A DNA stretch of 64,000 nucleotides from Euphorbia lathyris (GCF_963576675.1 NC_088913.1:91325001-91389000); one strand, 5' to 3'. Shown: positions 43,876-55,957, numbered from the stretch's first letter. Numbers and translations are program-made. Notes: generated from the letters alone by a model not told the origin.

Positions 43876-44870
43876 TTGGTGCTGACAGTTCACTGCAAAT
43901 CAAAGAAAAACTATTTTGGTGCTCATGTAATTGATTCTGGACAAACAAAGCTACCAGTTCAGATCCTTTCAAAATTTCAGATTCAAGAACAAAGAAGAGA
44001 AGAAATGAGAAATACATTGAAAACTACAACATCAAAAATGAAGAAAAAGAGAAGAGTAGAGAAGAAACCGTGGAAGATGAAGAGATCCCAAAAAGAAAAG
44101 TGAAAGTGGGAGTAGATTGAGAACGTGGGTTTTGGGAACCGCTTATCACCGTCAACATGTGTAAGGAAAAAGATGTAAAGAAGAGTAATATTAAGAAATT
44201 TACACATTAGCTATAGATAATTCTAAAAATGACATCTCAGTATTACTAACTACAGATAGTATATTGTATAAATTTTCTATGAAAGACTCTCACTTCCTTC
44301 ATTATTGGTAAATAAAATAATAATTAACAATTTTAATAATAAAATAATAAATAAAAAGAGAATATAAGAGTATTGTTTAAGATAATATGAGTTAACCACT
44401 TTTAAATCACTAATGGTTAGTTGATGGAAAACATTGGAAATAGAAATATAAATGAAGGAGACGTCAGCTAACCTAACCTAGCTACCTCTTCTCTTATAGA
44501 TTAAGGGTGTTGTTAACCATAACCTCAATTTCCCACCTCTAGCTCCGTGAAAGGACGAAAATACCCTTTGAGGCTTTGAGGTGGGAAATGGGGGAATATT
44601 TTCTCTCCCGGTACGCGGGCGTGAGGTAATCACACCTCACCACAAGGTGAGACGTGAGGCTATCACAAGGTGAGACCTGAAAAAATTGATTGTTCATGAT
44701 TGTGATTAACTCGAATTAACCTTTTAGAAATAAAAATTATGACATTTTAACTCGGATTACCCTTTAACAAATAAAATATAACAACATAAACATTAAAATA
44801 AATTAATAAACATAAAAGAGTACATATAATATCAAAAGTGTTAAAATGTAATAAGTTCTACTAAAATAAT
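43876..44870. other. Non-coding DNA, possible MULE end
   Basis: 43900-44220 may be leader sequence of the LTR element. At 44495-44600, GGGTGTTGTTAACCATAACC and GAAAGGACGAAAATACCC look like a Mutator-like terminus that could belong to the element carrying the plant-mobile-domain gene. The opposite terminus is not found. Confidence 0.35.
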
Positions 44871-46735
44871 TTAGTTCGTCCGACGCCACGCGTCCATAAA
44901 CTCATCCATCTCCCTCTTAATGAGTGGAGCATCCTCATCAGATCGGTGGGTAGCCGCTCGTTGGGTGACACGCCACAACCAGCTAACCCACTGCAAAAAA
45001 AATAAAAAATATTAAAAATAAACAATATAAAGTAATACTAAATAATAATATTAAATAATAATAAACTTACAAATTCGCTGTTGGCGCGAGCATACTGGAC
45101 CGGTCCATCCTGTGGTGCATGAATGAGATGAGGATGCGAATATCGCATATACTAGTCCATGTAAGCAGCATCACAGGCAGTGGGATTGTATCCAACTGGC
45201 CGGCATCTCCTCCGATCAATGTCCCGAGCCGATGGAAATCTCCACCAGGTATCCTCAATTGTGACAGAGGAATGCGTGAGCCTGTACAATAAAGACCTCC
45301 ATGGTCGTACTGCTTTATCAGGTCTAATACGCTCAACTGGGATAGGCTGAGTATATCTGACCTATCGCAATGCTCGATCCGGCATATACGGCTCGACAAT
45401 GTCACTACACCGTATCCAACCGGCGTAGGACACTCGAAGCTGATCATCATCGGCTACAGGACCATAAGGCAATCACGTCACTTGTAATAAAATAATACTC
45501 AATAATAAATAATAATATACTATAAATAATACTTAAATTAATACTAAAATTTTATAAAATATTATAATACTATAATTAATTCTAAAATTTTATAAAATAC
45601 CTCTGCTGCCGTCATACGGTCCAGCTGTCCACATATGGTATCTAGTCGAGCGGTCGTCTTGCCTGGTACCCCGACCTCCCATCTGCATGCACGGGGACGG
45701 TCACTTGGGATCCTGTGAGCTAATCTATGCGGCCGGAACACCGGAAAATACTCATATATCCACGCCTGTAGTAGGATCAAACATCTGCATATACCAGAAC
45801 TAAATTATTCTTACCTCGGGTGACGCACCAGAAAACAACACCCACAAATTCTGACATGCCGATGCTCTGTTGTAGCATGTCAGAAACGACCGAAACTCTC
45901 CTCCCAGCATTCGTGAGGCAACATGTCCTAGAAAACTAGGAATCACGGAACCATCAACGAGGCCACCATCCACCGGTCTACTAACAATCCAGCTCTCATC
46001 CTCACTAACTTTGGGACGTTTGCTGGTCCCTAAAATATAAAATTATACTAAAATTATACTAAAATACTAAAACTATACTAAAATTATAAAATTATACTAA
46101 AATGCTAAACTATACTAAAATTATACTAAAATTATAAAATTATACTAGAATAATACTAAAATTATAAAATTATACTAAACTAATACTAAAAATTATAAAA
46201 TTATACTAAAATTATATAATTATACTAAAATTATAAAATTATGCTAAAATACTAAAACTATACTAAAATTATAAAATTATACTAAAATTATAAAATTATA
46301 CTAAAATATTATACTATACTACAATTTATAATAATAGGCCTCAAATAAAAAATACATGTACTCGCAAAGCGACCACCTATGCGTTGGGTCGGCTGTCTGC
46401 CCTGGGTCAGCTGCTCATCGACATCCTCACCCTCGCCATCACCACCAGCTGCAGACTGTCGCAGTACCTGGGCTACCACATCCAAGTAGTCCTCCATAGA
46501 ATCGCTATCAGGTTCACGATCATTATAATCTGTCGCCCCCTCTGATCCACGAATATCGGGCTGATCGACAATCAGACCCCTCCGCACCTGCTCCGTCGCA
46601 GCCCCTCTCCGCCTACGACCAGATATATCAATACCACATAGTCTCGTATGCCGTGGTGTATCCTCCTTCTCATCCATATCTAGACGACGAGCAGATGACA
46701 GAATGGATTTCCCCCCCGATAGTAGGCCGCTCCGT
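44871..46735 (-). pseudogene. Plant mobile domain (PMD/MAIL-type) gene, degenerate
   Basis: Five exons read on the minus strand: 46735-46362 (acidic and Arg-rich, GIDISGRRRRGAATEQVRRG), 46029-45815 (PVDGGLVDGSVIPSFLGHVA), 45765-45601 (AWIYEYFPVFRPHRL, RACRWEV), 45480-45071 (YAGWIRCSDIVEPYMPDRAL, EDTWWRFPSARD) and 44990-44871 (WVSWLWRVTQRA, ending WRRTN). Donors GT and acceptors AG are present, and exon phases 1-2, 2-3 and 4-5 agree. The fold is the plant mobile domain of MAIN/MAIL-type proteins and transposons. The central part between GASPE and AWIYEYF is missing. The fourth exon has TAG at 45362-45364 and its start does not fit in phase. The 5' end is cut by the LTR at 46914. Confidence 0.75.
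46030..46335. repeat. AT-rich minisatellite in an intron
   Basis: Degenerate units of ACTAAAATTATAAAATTAT fill the intron between the first two visible PMD exons. Confidence 0.8.
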
Positions 46736-46739
46736 CTAC

Positions 46740-46913
46740 AAAAATTACAGTAAATTAATCTAAAAATTTAACATATAAAGTATAATCAAATTAATAACAA
46801 AATTTCACGTATAAATAATAATCAAATTAATCTAATTTAACATATAAATTATAATCAAATTAATAACAAAATTTCACATATAAATAATAATCAAATTAAT
46901 CTAATTTAACATA
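46740..46913. repeat. About 70-bp tandem repeat
   Basis: TTTAACATATAAA followed by TATAATCAAATTAATAACAA and AATTTCACATATAAATAATAA occurs twice and a third time partially. It probably belongs to an intron of the PMD gene and is cut by the retrotransposon LTR. Confidence 0.75.
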
Positions 46914-47218
46914 TGATTCAGAATATCATCTTTTGGCCCAACTGGCCCATAGGCCCAGCGGGCCTAAGGGCTAAGGGGCGAAAGGCCTCAAAGGCCCAAG
47001 GGGACTCACTATAAATAAGGAGGAGGCAACCAAGACAAGGGATCGGGTAACATACTCACTAACTCATTTTGAATAGATTATCAATACTCTCGAACCACTA
47101 ACTAATTTGATCATCGGAGTGTTCCTAAGGACTGGTCCCACACAGAGATGACCCTCAAAGAAGACGAGCATCGTTCTCGAAGAGAGCACGGATCACTGTT
47201 CCGCGTATCCTAATTATT
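46914..47218 (+). repeat. Probable 5' LTR (boundaries inferred)
   Basis: It begins TGATTCAGAATATC where the PMD intron repeat stops. TATAAATA at 47010-47017 is a likely TATA box. It ends just before TTGGTGCGGTG, although the expected CA is not seen. The partner LTR is absent. Confidence 0.55.
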
Positions 47219-47265
47219 TGGTGCGGTGATCGTGGACTACAAGTGACTTCGGAGCCTCCAGTAAG

Positions 47266-50200
47266 ATGCAAACACCAACTGAGTCCGCTCTAACGGAAGC
47301 ACCGGAAGCAGGAGCAACTAGCTCCATGACGAACATCGAACGGTCCGCACCGGTCATTCCTATTTCCCCTAGAAACCTGGGGCCACTGATGGAGGAGGTG
47401 AGCCCGGAAGAAGAAGAAACTTACAATACCACACAGCTCCTCAGTGCGATACAAGGTTTTTAGACCACTCAAGTTGTTCATACGGCGGCTCAGATGAAGA
47501 TCATAGAACAACAAAGAAGCTTGCAGGAGGAAAATGCCAAAATCTGGCAATACCTCAAAGGAGCAGCGGAGATACAAAGAGAAGGCGTGTCCCCGGGGCC
47601 GACCTTAGGACCCAGGATACCCGCAGGGAGAGGAACCGGTGCTGCCACGGTCGGAGGAAGCGGTACACCACGAGAGGAGACGGTGGCTGCGAGCAGCGAA
47701 GACACATTGGAACTAAAAATCCAGCATTTTTTAGACAAGAGAGCCCTCAGAGGCATCATGTGAGGAAGTATCACCTCTAGTAAGACGTCGTTGGTCCAAA
47801 GAATCATCGAGACAAGGTTCCCACGAGACTGGAAGGCCCAAACGACCACGTGGCCTCCTTCATGAGCACCATCAACTTATATTCAAAGGACGAGGACATC
47901 ATGTGCAAAGTTTTTCCCACCACACTCTCATCCAGTGCCCAAGAGTGGTATCGAGGACTAGCTCCTGAATCAATTGACTCATTCGATCTACTAAAGGACC
48001 TTTTCCTCTCCCGTTTCGTCGAGACAGCGAAGGTGAGGAAGATCAGCTCGGACCTTAACGGTCTCAAGCAGCGAGCAACCGACCATTGCGCAACTTTATT
48101 TCCAGGTTCCACCACATGGCCTCTCAGGTCAAAGGTCTCAACCTAGAGGTGGCTCATGATGCCTTAGCAAAAGGAACCTCGTGTGAGCCCCTAAAGCAGA
48201 AGTGCTTCAGAAAGATACCGCGATCCTTCGTAGAGCTCATGACCATGGCACAGACCTTCATCCGGTATGATGACTGTGACCGACCGGCAGGTTACGAGTA
48301 ATCAGAAAGGGACAAGGCCAGAGGAGATGCACATAAACAGGAAAAGAGCAGACCAACCGCAGAAGCACGAGACGAAGGCCGGGCACACAAGGAGGCCCCG
48401 ATGCCCTTTCCAGTGCGGGTCGAGCGAGCAAACCTTGAGCGCATGAGGGACTGATCCCGTGGAAAGGAGGTACATTATGCTGCTCAGAGCCAGCCTCGCC
48501 GATTCGCACACCTGACTCCACTGGCAGACAAAGGCAAAACCCATGTCAAGAAGGAGTACTGCAAGTACCACAAATCCTCCGGACACTCCACGGAGAACTG
48601 CTATCAACTGCAGAAAGAAATTGAGCAGATCACAGAGCAAGGTGCACCACCGAAGACCATTAGACAGAGGGAACAGAGCCTGAAGCAACGGGACACCGGC
48701 CGAGCAAATGAACCGAAGCGGCCAAGGTACCACAGAGAAATCCATATCATAAGGAAGGGAGCGCCGACACTCTGTTCGCCTCCGGAGAGCTCCCGAAAGA
48801 GAAAAGCAGTTCATCAGACCCTAGCGTTGCAGCCACCACCCCGGACCAGCCATTCAGAGGCCCTCGTAGTCACCATCAACATCGTCGGCTTTAAAACGCA
48901 TCGGGTGCTGGTGGACACAGGAAGCTCGGTGAACTTGCGCACCTGGAGAGCGCTCCGTGCAATGAAAAATACTCGCACGGCCCTCTGTGCCAGAACTTTT
49001 CCCCTAGTTGGCCTGTCAGAAATTGAAGTCCCCGTGAAGGGAGTCATCTCTCTGTCAAAAATCTTTGCCGAAAGCGACAAAGAAGTAGAGGACACCGCAG
49101 AATGGGTGGTCGTCGATATCCCCTTGGCCTACAACGCCATTATCGGGAGACCTCTAGTGGCTAGCCTCAAAGATACAATTGATATCTCAGACTTATGCTT
49201 GACTTTGCCACTTCGACACGACAAAATCACCATCCAAGGAGATCGCATCCTGGCCAAGAAACTGTAATGGGAGGCGACTCAACCTCGGACAACGCTTTAC
49301 CTGGAGGACGGTCTGATGGATATGAGGGGGTACAATCCCACACCGATTGAGCCGGTCAGCGACTGTGCCATCGGGGAGAACAAGACACTGAAGATTGGGA
49401 CCAAGCTCCCGCCTCCTCTGGCCAGCGAGATAAAGGCCGTACTAACGGAGCATTCAGACGTATTCGCATGGTGCACCGAAGACATCACATGAGTCTCACC
49501 CGAACAAGCAACTCACAGATTGAACATCGACCCCTCCGTTGAACCCCTAAAGCAGAAGAAGCGAGTGCAGGCGAAGGACAAGCAAGCTGCAGTCAAGGCA
49601 GAGATCGAAAAACTACTAGCTGTAAAATTTATTCGCGAGGTCCACTATCCGGATTGGCTTTCTAATGTTGTACTTGTAAAGAAGGCCATCGGAAAGTACC
49701 GCATGTGTGTAGATTCTACCAATGTTAATAAAGCATGTCCCAAGGATTCCTACTCGCTGCCTAACATAGATCAGCTTCTCGACCAGACAGCTGGTCGCAA
49801 AATCTTGTCCCAGTTTGATGCCATCGCTGGTTTTCAGCAAATCCCTCTAGACCCGGCCGCTGCCGAGAAGACCTCCTTCATAACGCATGAAGGCACATAT
49901 TGCTACAACATGATGCCTTTCAGTTTGAAGATTGTGGGGGCCACATACCAGCGACTAGTGGATAAGATGTTCACTCACCTCATCGGCAAAATGGTACAAG
50001 TATACATCGATGACATGGTCGTCCTAAGCGCTGTTGAGAGTGAACACCCGCGTGACTTGGCGGAGGTATTTAAAATTTTCAGGGATTACAACCTCAAGCT
50101 AAACCCGGAGAAATGTTTCTTCGGTATTCGTAGCGGTAAGTTCCTTGGTTGTGTGGTTTCGAAGAGAGGTATCGAGCCTAATCCCGTAAAGATCGAGGCG

Positions 50201-52390
50201 ATCTTAGACATGGAAGCACTGCATAATTTACAGGGGGTTCAGAGGCTCAACAAGAGGGTTATCACCTTGGGCCGATTTATTTTCTGCTCGACACAGCGTT
50301 GCTCGCCTTTTTACAAAGCAGTCAAGAAGGAGCATCCCTTCAAATGGTCTACGGACTGCCAGGCGGCATTCAATGCCATTAAAACTTTCCTTGCCACGCC
50401 CCCACTACTATCGATACCAGAGCAAGGACGGGACATCCAACTGTACTTCACCATCGCCGATGAAACTGTGGCAGTTGTCTTAACTCAAGAAGAGGGGACA
50501 GAGCTCTACCCAATTTATTTTTTGAGCAAAGTCCTGAAGGGTGCAGAAATCCGATACTCCGAGGTTGAAAAGGCTCTGTTCGCCATCACACAAGCATCCG
50601 AGCGTCTCAGGCCATATTTGCAAGTGCATACGGTTGTGGTTAAGACCAATTACCCTCTCAAAAAGGCAGTCCAGAAACCAGAAGTCTCCGGTCGGATCAC
50701 CAACTGGTCGGTGCGACTGTCGCAGTTCGACATACGTTTTGAGCCCATACGGCGATCAAAGCTCAAGTACTGTCCGATGATGAACAATCAAGCAGAATAT
50801 GAGGCCCTGATCGCAGCTCTTCGGTTAGCCAAAAAAATGGTAATCAGGCACCTGACAGTATACTCGGACTCCAAACTCGTCGTTAGCCACGTCAGCGGTA
50901 CTTACAAAGCAAAAGACCCGACAATGTGTCGATACTTGGCGCTCGCCAAATCTCTGCTCGAGGACCTCAAGAGCAAAGACGTCACCTTTAGCCTTACGCT
51001 TGTACCACGAGAAGAGAATGAAGAGGCAGACGCCATTGCCGCTCTCGCAGCAGGCGAGCAGTCCCGTGACCCGCATACCCTTATAGAAACTGCTGCGACC
51101 CCGGCCATTAACACAGAATGCTCATTACAGATCGACACAGCAGACGCATCAGCAAGCGGTTGGAGGAGTCCGATAATCAGGTATCTAGAAGATAGGGCAC
51201 TACCGGAGGATCGGGCGCAGGCATCCCTCGTGGTTCGGCGTTCCTGGCGGTATGCAATGCACAAGGGCCTCCTCTATCGGAAGTCCTCCAAGCACCTGTG
51301 GATGCGTTGTATATCTGAGGAGGAAGGGGATCACTGTCTAAAGGAGATACACCAGGGCGTATACAGCTCGCATCAGGGCGTTCGGTCAATTGCGAAGAAA
51401 GCCCGTCTACAGGGACTTTATTGGCAAACCATGGACTCCGACGCAATGCATCTAGTTCGTAGCAGTTAGGCGTGTCAACTGCACGCCAATACTCATCACG
51501 CGCTGGCGGCTCTGCTCAAAGGGATTGTCATACCCTGGCCATTTGCAGTATGGGGCATTGATCTTCTCAGCTCATTTCCGATGGCCTTAGCACATAAGCG
51601 TTTTGTAGTGGTAGCAGTCGATCACTTTACCAAATGGATCAAGGCAGAAGCAATCGCCAAAATAACCGCCGACAACGTAATCGGTTTTCTTAAGTGCACA
51701 ATTATATACCTGTTCGGAGTCCCTCACTCTTTCATCACAGATAACGGGAGGCAATTCGACTGTAGTCAATTTTGCAAGTTCTGCGCGGAATGGGGTATCA
51801 AAGGGCGTTACATCTCGGTAGCGCATCCTCAGAGCAACGGGCTGACTGAAGTAAGCAACCGAACATTCATGCGAGGAATAAAAGCACGCCTGTCCGACCA
51901 CGGTCAAGCATGACCTGACCATATCCCAGCGGTATTATGGTCATACCGCACAACCCCACACTCCGGCATTGGTCCTTTCTTCCTTACCTATGGGGCAGAA
52001 GCCATGGCACCATCCGAGGTCACCCTTCGCTCTCCTCGGCAGTTCACCTTCGAGGAAGCCAGCAACAACGCGGAACTTGCTGAAGCAAGCGAGCGACTAG
52101 AGGAAGAGCACCTTAATGCCTTACTTCACATCACGGCCCATAAGCAAAGCATAGCTCGATACCACAATAGACGGGTCCGGCCCCGCACTTTCCAAGTTGG
52201 GGACCTTGTGCTCTGAGATGCCGCTTCCGCTCAATCTCCGCTAGTTAAAGGCAAGCTCGGACAATCATGGGAAGGACCATACAAGATCGATACTGTCCTC
52301 CACAACGGAGCCTACAAAATCACCTCCTTAGACAGGGTGGCCTTTGACAATAGCTGGAACATCCAAACACTGAAGAAGTATTATCAATAA
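47266..52390 (+). pseudogene. gag-pol: Tat gag-pol polyprotein (Gag, PR, RT, RNase H, IN)
   Basis: Gag starts at ATG 47266 in frame 1 and shifts to frame 3 (47850, SSAQEWYRGLAPESIDSF) and then frame 2 (48086). From there one frame runs to TAA 52388 with stops at 48299, 48452, 49265, 49490, 51467, 51911 and 52214. Motifs are a zinc knuckle (CKYHKSSGHSTENC), protease (VLVDTGSSVNL), RT (LVKKAIGKYRMCVDSTNVNK, YIDDMVVLS intact), RNase H, second RNase H (YSDSKLVVSHVSGTYKAKD) and integrase (WGIDLLSSFP, FITDNGRQF, HPQSNGLTEVSN). Between RRSKLKYC and PMMNNQAEYEA near 50770 the connection and the beginning of the second RNase H domain are missing. Inactive. Confidence 0.9.
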
Positions 52391-52434
52391 ACTCCTGTAA
52401 TCTGAATCATGAATAAGAATACATGTTCACAAAA
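52391..52434. other. Short spacer after integrase
   Basis: AT-rich sequence with AATAA signals between the integrase stop and the tandem array. Confidence 0.5.
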
Positions 52435-52940
52435 CGAAACGCCTCTTAAATCACGCAAACAACCCCATATTGTTACCGATTAACCAAGAAGCGAGCTACC
52501 CGATACGGTCCTCACACTGAATAACTCAAAACGTTATTCCTAGGCTTCTCGATCATCTTGAAACGCCTCTTAAATCGTGCAAACAACCTCATGTTGTTAC
52601 CAATTAACCAAGAAGTGAGCTACCCGATACGGTCCTCGCACTGAATAACTCAAAACATTATTCCCAGGCTTCTCGATCATCTCGAAACGCCTCTTAAATC
52701 GCGCAAACAACCCTATGTTGTTACCGATTAACCAAGAAGCGAGCTACCCGATACAGTCCTCACACTGAATGACTCAGAACGTTATTCCTAGGCTTCTCGA
52801 TCATCTCGAAAATTCCTCTTAGAAAATCGCGCAAACAATCCCATATCGTTACCGATTAGCTAATGAAGCGTGCTACCATATGCGATCTCCGCTCAAATAA
52901 CATTGAAGGTTATGCTAAGGCTTCTCGAGCATCTCGAAAG
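52435..52940 (+). repeat. 123-bp tandem array, four units
   Basis: Units start at 52435, 52559, 52682 and 52806. Each contains CGAAACGCCTCTTAAATC, GTTACCGATTAACCAAGAAG, GAGCTACCCGATACGGTCCT and GGCTTCTCGATCATC. The first three are close and the fourth has diverged. It sits in the 3' untranslated region of the retrotransposon, where Ogre/Tat elements are known to carry and spread satellite-like repeats. Confidence 0.9.
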
Positions 52941-53357
52941 CCTCAGCAATCGCACAGCTAAAACAACATCTTGCACACTTTAGCTAGTTGGCTGCGTATC
53001 CATAAGGAAGCAATACGATCCTCAATCGGATTTCCTGGACAAAATCCTGAAACATGTCAAATTTTTTCGCACGCCCCAAAAAACAGCTGCGGCTTTGGTC
53101 GCAGTAATAACAAAGGAAACCGAATTTTCAGCTTTTCATTGAAGACAACAAAACTACATAAGATTGGAAAAATTGAAAGGAAATCGCTAGTACAACGCAA
53201 CTTAAAAGATTACGCAAAAGCACAGAAACAAAACGCAAAATAGTCCAATCTCCTACAACGATACATTGGCACAATCAGGATTAGGAATGGCCTCAGCATC
53301 CATTAAAGCCTGGTGCACTGTCCACCAATCAGTACTTTCATCAGTATTGTGCCTATT

Positions 53358-53945
53358 CTACCTATGATACAGACATGCTTTCCCAACGTGCGTCACTCGA
53401 TGTGCCAGATCGACCGGAATAGGCCCCAGAAAGCCCTGTCTAGAAAATTTAAGAAAGACCACACTACGAGGCTTCAAAGGATTGACAACCGTCGGTCCAT
53501 AGGGACGAGTCGGTGAAGCATGACGTCCAACACACCGGTTTTCCATTTCAGGAGGAAGATTCGTGACTCTATCGAGCTCATCGGTAAGAAGCCTCCTCAC
53601 CCATGCAAGATGCGGATTCATTACGGGCACGACTGTCTCGTTAGGGTTCAGAAAACCAATCTCGTCCTGCGACCAAGCTTTCTTCTCAGTTGAAGATAAG
53701 GCGCTGACAACCACGTCGCACGAATCTGTCACAAACCCAGTATAGGGAGCGGAACTCTCACTCTCCCCATTTCGGCTTCTTCGCGAAAAACCCCGATTCA
53801 TCCACACCGGAGAGGCATATCGCACCTTTCTATCAAGATCATGATCATCCCTTGGCGGACAATACACATAAGGGTGAGGCATCGCCGAGATCATTTTCTG
53901 CACCTCAAGCACCTTAGCGGAATCCACGATATCCCGAAGCGACAT
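53358..53945 (-). CDS. Antisense ORF, 195 aa, unknown function
   Basis: ATG 53945 starts MSLRDIVDSAKVLEVQKMIS. The frame is intact for 195 residues. It has no membrane segment or recognised domain. Visible parts are HPYVYCPPRDDHDLDRKV, RRLLTDELDRVTNLPPEM and a basic C-terminus ending AHRVTHVGKACLYHR. Codon use is unremarkable for the region. A TATA box on the minus strand (CTATAAATAGG at 54047-54037) lies about 92 bp upstream of the ATG. It sits antisense between integrase and the second antisense gene of the same Tat element. It could be an accessory gene of the element or captured sequence; I cannot tell. Confidence 0.5.
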   Translation of the reverse strand: MSLRDIVDSAKVLEVQKMISAMPHPYVYCPPRDDHDLDRKVRYASPVWMNRGFSRRSRNGESESSAPYTGFVTDSCDVVVSALSSTEKKAWSQDEIGFLNPNETVVPVMNPHLAWVRRLLTDELDRVTNLPPEMENRCVGRHASPTRPYGPTVVNPLKPRSVVFLKFSRQGFLGPIPVDLAHRVTHVGKACLYHR

Positions 53946-54036
53946 CGCACGAAAATAGGGATAAACAAACGCCTAAGAATACAAACGAACGAAGCAAGAA
54001 CACCCCATGAATGAAGAACACAAACAAAAACCAACT

Positions 54037-54047
54037 CCTATTTATAG
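54037..54047 (-). promoter_or_regulatory. Antisense TATA box
   Basis: CTATAAATAGG on the minus strand lies about 92-102 bp upstream of the ATG at 53945 and about 170 bp downstream of the end of the other antisense gene. Confidence 0.5.
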
Positions 54048-54218
54048 CAAAAGTAGACAAGACATGACAAACACATCATGATATCTCAAATCAAATCAAC
54101 ATGCAAAATGATGTTCAAACTTAGCTGCCAAAAGATCACCAAAGATTCAAACCGTACAAAAAAATTATTACATCTTTGAATCAAAGAAACAAAAGGAGCA
54201 GGCTACCTCCATCTACAA

Positions 54219-55957
54219 CTATTTGTTTATAAAACGCCCACAAAACTCTACGGCTTTCGCCTGGGCAGCTTTATCATACACATTCGGAGAGAATATGACC
54301 TCCGGAGGAAACTCATACCCGGCAGAGTGAGCAGCAGCAATAAGCATCATCTGATCCATTTTAATCAGCTTCTCCTCATGCTGTCCCGCGAAGGCACGCA
54401 AATCGTTAGCCTCTTTTTGAGCTACCTCAAGTTCTTGCTTGAGTCTTTCATTCTCATTAGACAATGAAACTGCTCGCCTAGCTCTCTCGTCGACCCGCTC
54501 CTTCACTCGACGAGTCCATAAGATGGCCACCTTAAGCAAGACCTTGTAGGAAGGGAGCTCCTCAGCATCATGTGCCAACCTCTTTGACATCTCCACTCGG
54601 CCTCCTGTCTCCACTTTAAGCTGCTCAGTCAGCACTGTGATCTCGCCCTCACGGCGCTCCAACAACTCTCCGGCGGTGGCTAACTTCCCATTCGTCGCTT
54701 CCAGCTCCTTCACAACATTCCGCAGACCTTTCTCCATATCCCGAAACAAATTCTCATCATTCACACACATGTCAAATACCGTGTTAGCATTTTGAATGAC
54801 CTGCATAAAGTTGCACAACTCAGGACATGGTCATTAGAAACAAACCTGAACAAGCATATCAAGAGAACTTTACCACACCGAGCGCCGATAAAGTTTCCAC
54901 ACCGAGGTTCATTTTGGACACACCGTCCATTTGGTGAACTTCTCTGACCACTTTAGCAACACGATCCATCGCCCGCGCAAGGTCCAACATTGCCATATCG
55001 GAGTGCATCGACAAACCCATAACGTATTCCCAAAACTTGGCAATCTTGGTGTTCATTCTTTTCATCATCTCCGGGTGATCACCTACCCGATCCATCATCT
55101 CCACTGAAAGCTCAGCCCTGCCATCAATACACGCTCGCTTAGAGTCGTCGCTTGCCCCAACAGTATCATCACCATCACATACTTTCTCGCCTTCAATTCC
55201 AGCAACTGACTTACCTTTCTCTTTCTTGCGCTTCTGGGTAAGCACTCCCTGAATCTGGTTCTCGACCTGTTCCGGTTCAGCAGCTATCACCTCCGCATCT
55301 TCCTTCGCCTCACTTTCTAGCACGGGCATACCTTGCGGTATGTTACCAGTCACATCAGTATCCTCGTGCATAGCAAGCACCCTGCCCATGCTCTGAACCA
55401 CTTGGTTCGCATCCTCAAGCGAAGAGAAGGAGGCCAAGGAACCTGATGCACCGAAAAATGCTTCCTCCGTAGTCTCCAGGCCAACACCAAACTCATTCGG
55501 GTCGAATTTCATACTCACGCGAGGATCACCTGGACCTGCATAAGTAGCAACACGATCAATATATTTTAAGCAAACACACGTAACACAGGAAAAATAAAAC
55601 CCACAACCCGGACCCCTCACCTATGACAGCAACATTCACGGTTATCGCCTCCAACTCCGCTAGCTCTCCGGCTGAAAAGTTGTACCCACGTTTCCACTTC
55701 TCGAAATCCGTCGGCGACCAGCCAGATAGCTGAGCCATTCGCCATTGGTTCCAGATGTAATACCCCGCGGCAAGAAAATGACCAACGAGCTCATCCACAT
55801 CCTTCTTACGTTCTTTATCCGTCGGTAGCCCCTTTAGGTACTTTACGAGATGCTCCTCCGATGGCAATATCGGTCGCATTTTTAGCCACCGACTAGAATC
55901 CATGGGATCCCCATTCCATGACACACGGAAAGGGAAGTTGCCATCCAGCTTCCGCAC
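54219..55957 (-). CDS. Antisense spliced gene of the Tat element, 5'-truncated, coiled-coil C-terminus
   Basis: Three exons read in phase on the minus strand. Exon a runs 55957-55621, with no true ATG at its start (GTG) and upstream codons closed. It shows SWNGDPMDSSRWLKMRPILP, GYYIWNQWRMAQLSGW and GELAELEAITV. Exon b runs 55535-54874 (FDPNEFGVGLETTEEAFFG, acidic and Lys-rich KRKKEKGKSVAG). Exon c runs 54800-54219, mostly coiled coil (NVVKELEATNGKL, ERLKQELEVAQKEANDL) ending FCGRFINK. Donors are CATAG|GTGAGG and GGTGTG|GTAAAG; acceptors are ATGCAG before both b and c. No stop interrupts the exons. The architecture parallels the antisense gene at 15454-17366, whose N-terminal domain is of putative gypsy-type transposon kind. 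Here that part is lost at the junction with the next element. Role unknown. Confidence 0.65.

Larger units (their letters stand above)
46914..55957 (+). mobile_element. Tat-lineage retrotransposon, 3' end missing
   Basis: A probable 5' LTR (46914-47218), primer-like site TGGTGCGGTGATCGTGGA at 47221, degenerate gag-pol to 52390, a 123-bp tandem array, and two antisense genes up to the junction with another gypsy element near 55957. No 3' LTR or polypurine tract remains. Confidence 0.8.

Noticed and set aside
43876..44103. 75-aa lysine-rich frame after the LTR at 43349
   Set aside because: It has low-complexity KKK and KMK runs and no homology to Gag; more likely leader sequence.
48258..48814. 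Minus-strand frame of 170 aa, hydrophobic
   Set aside because: It is opposite the Gag zinc-knuckle region of a Tat element and has no relatives in the other elements.
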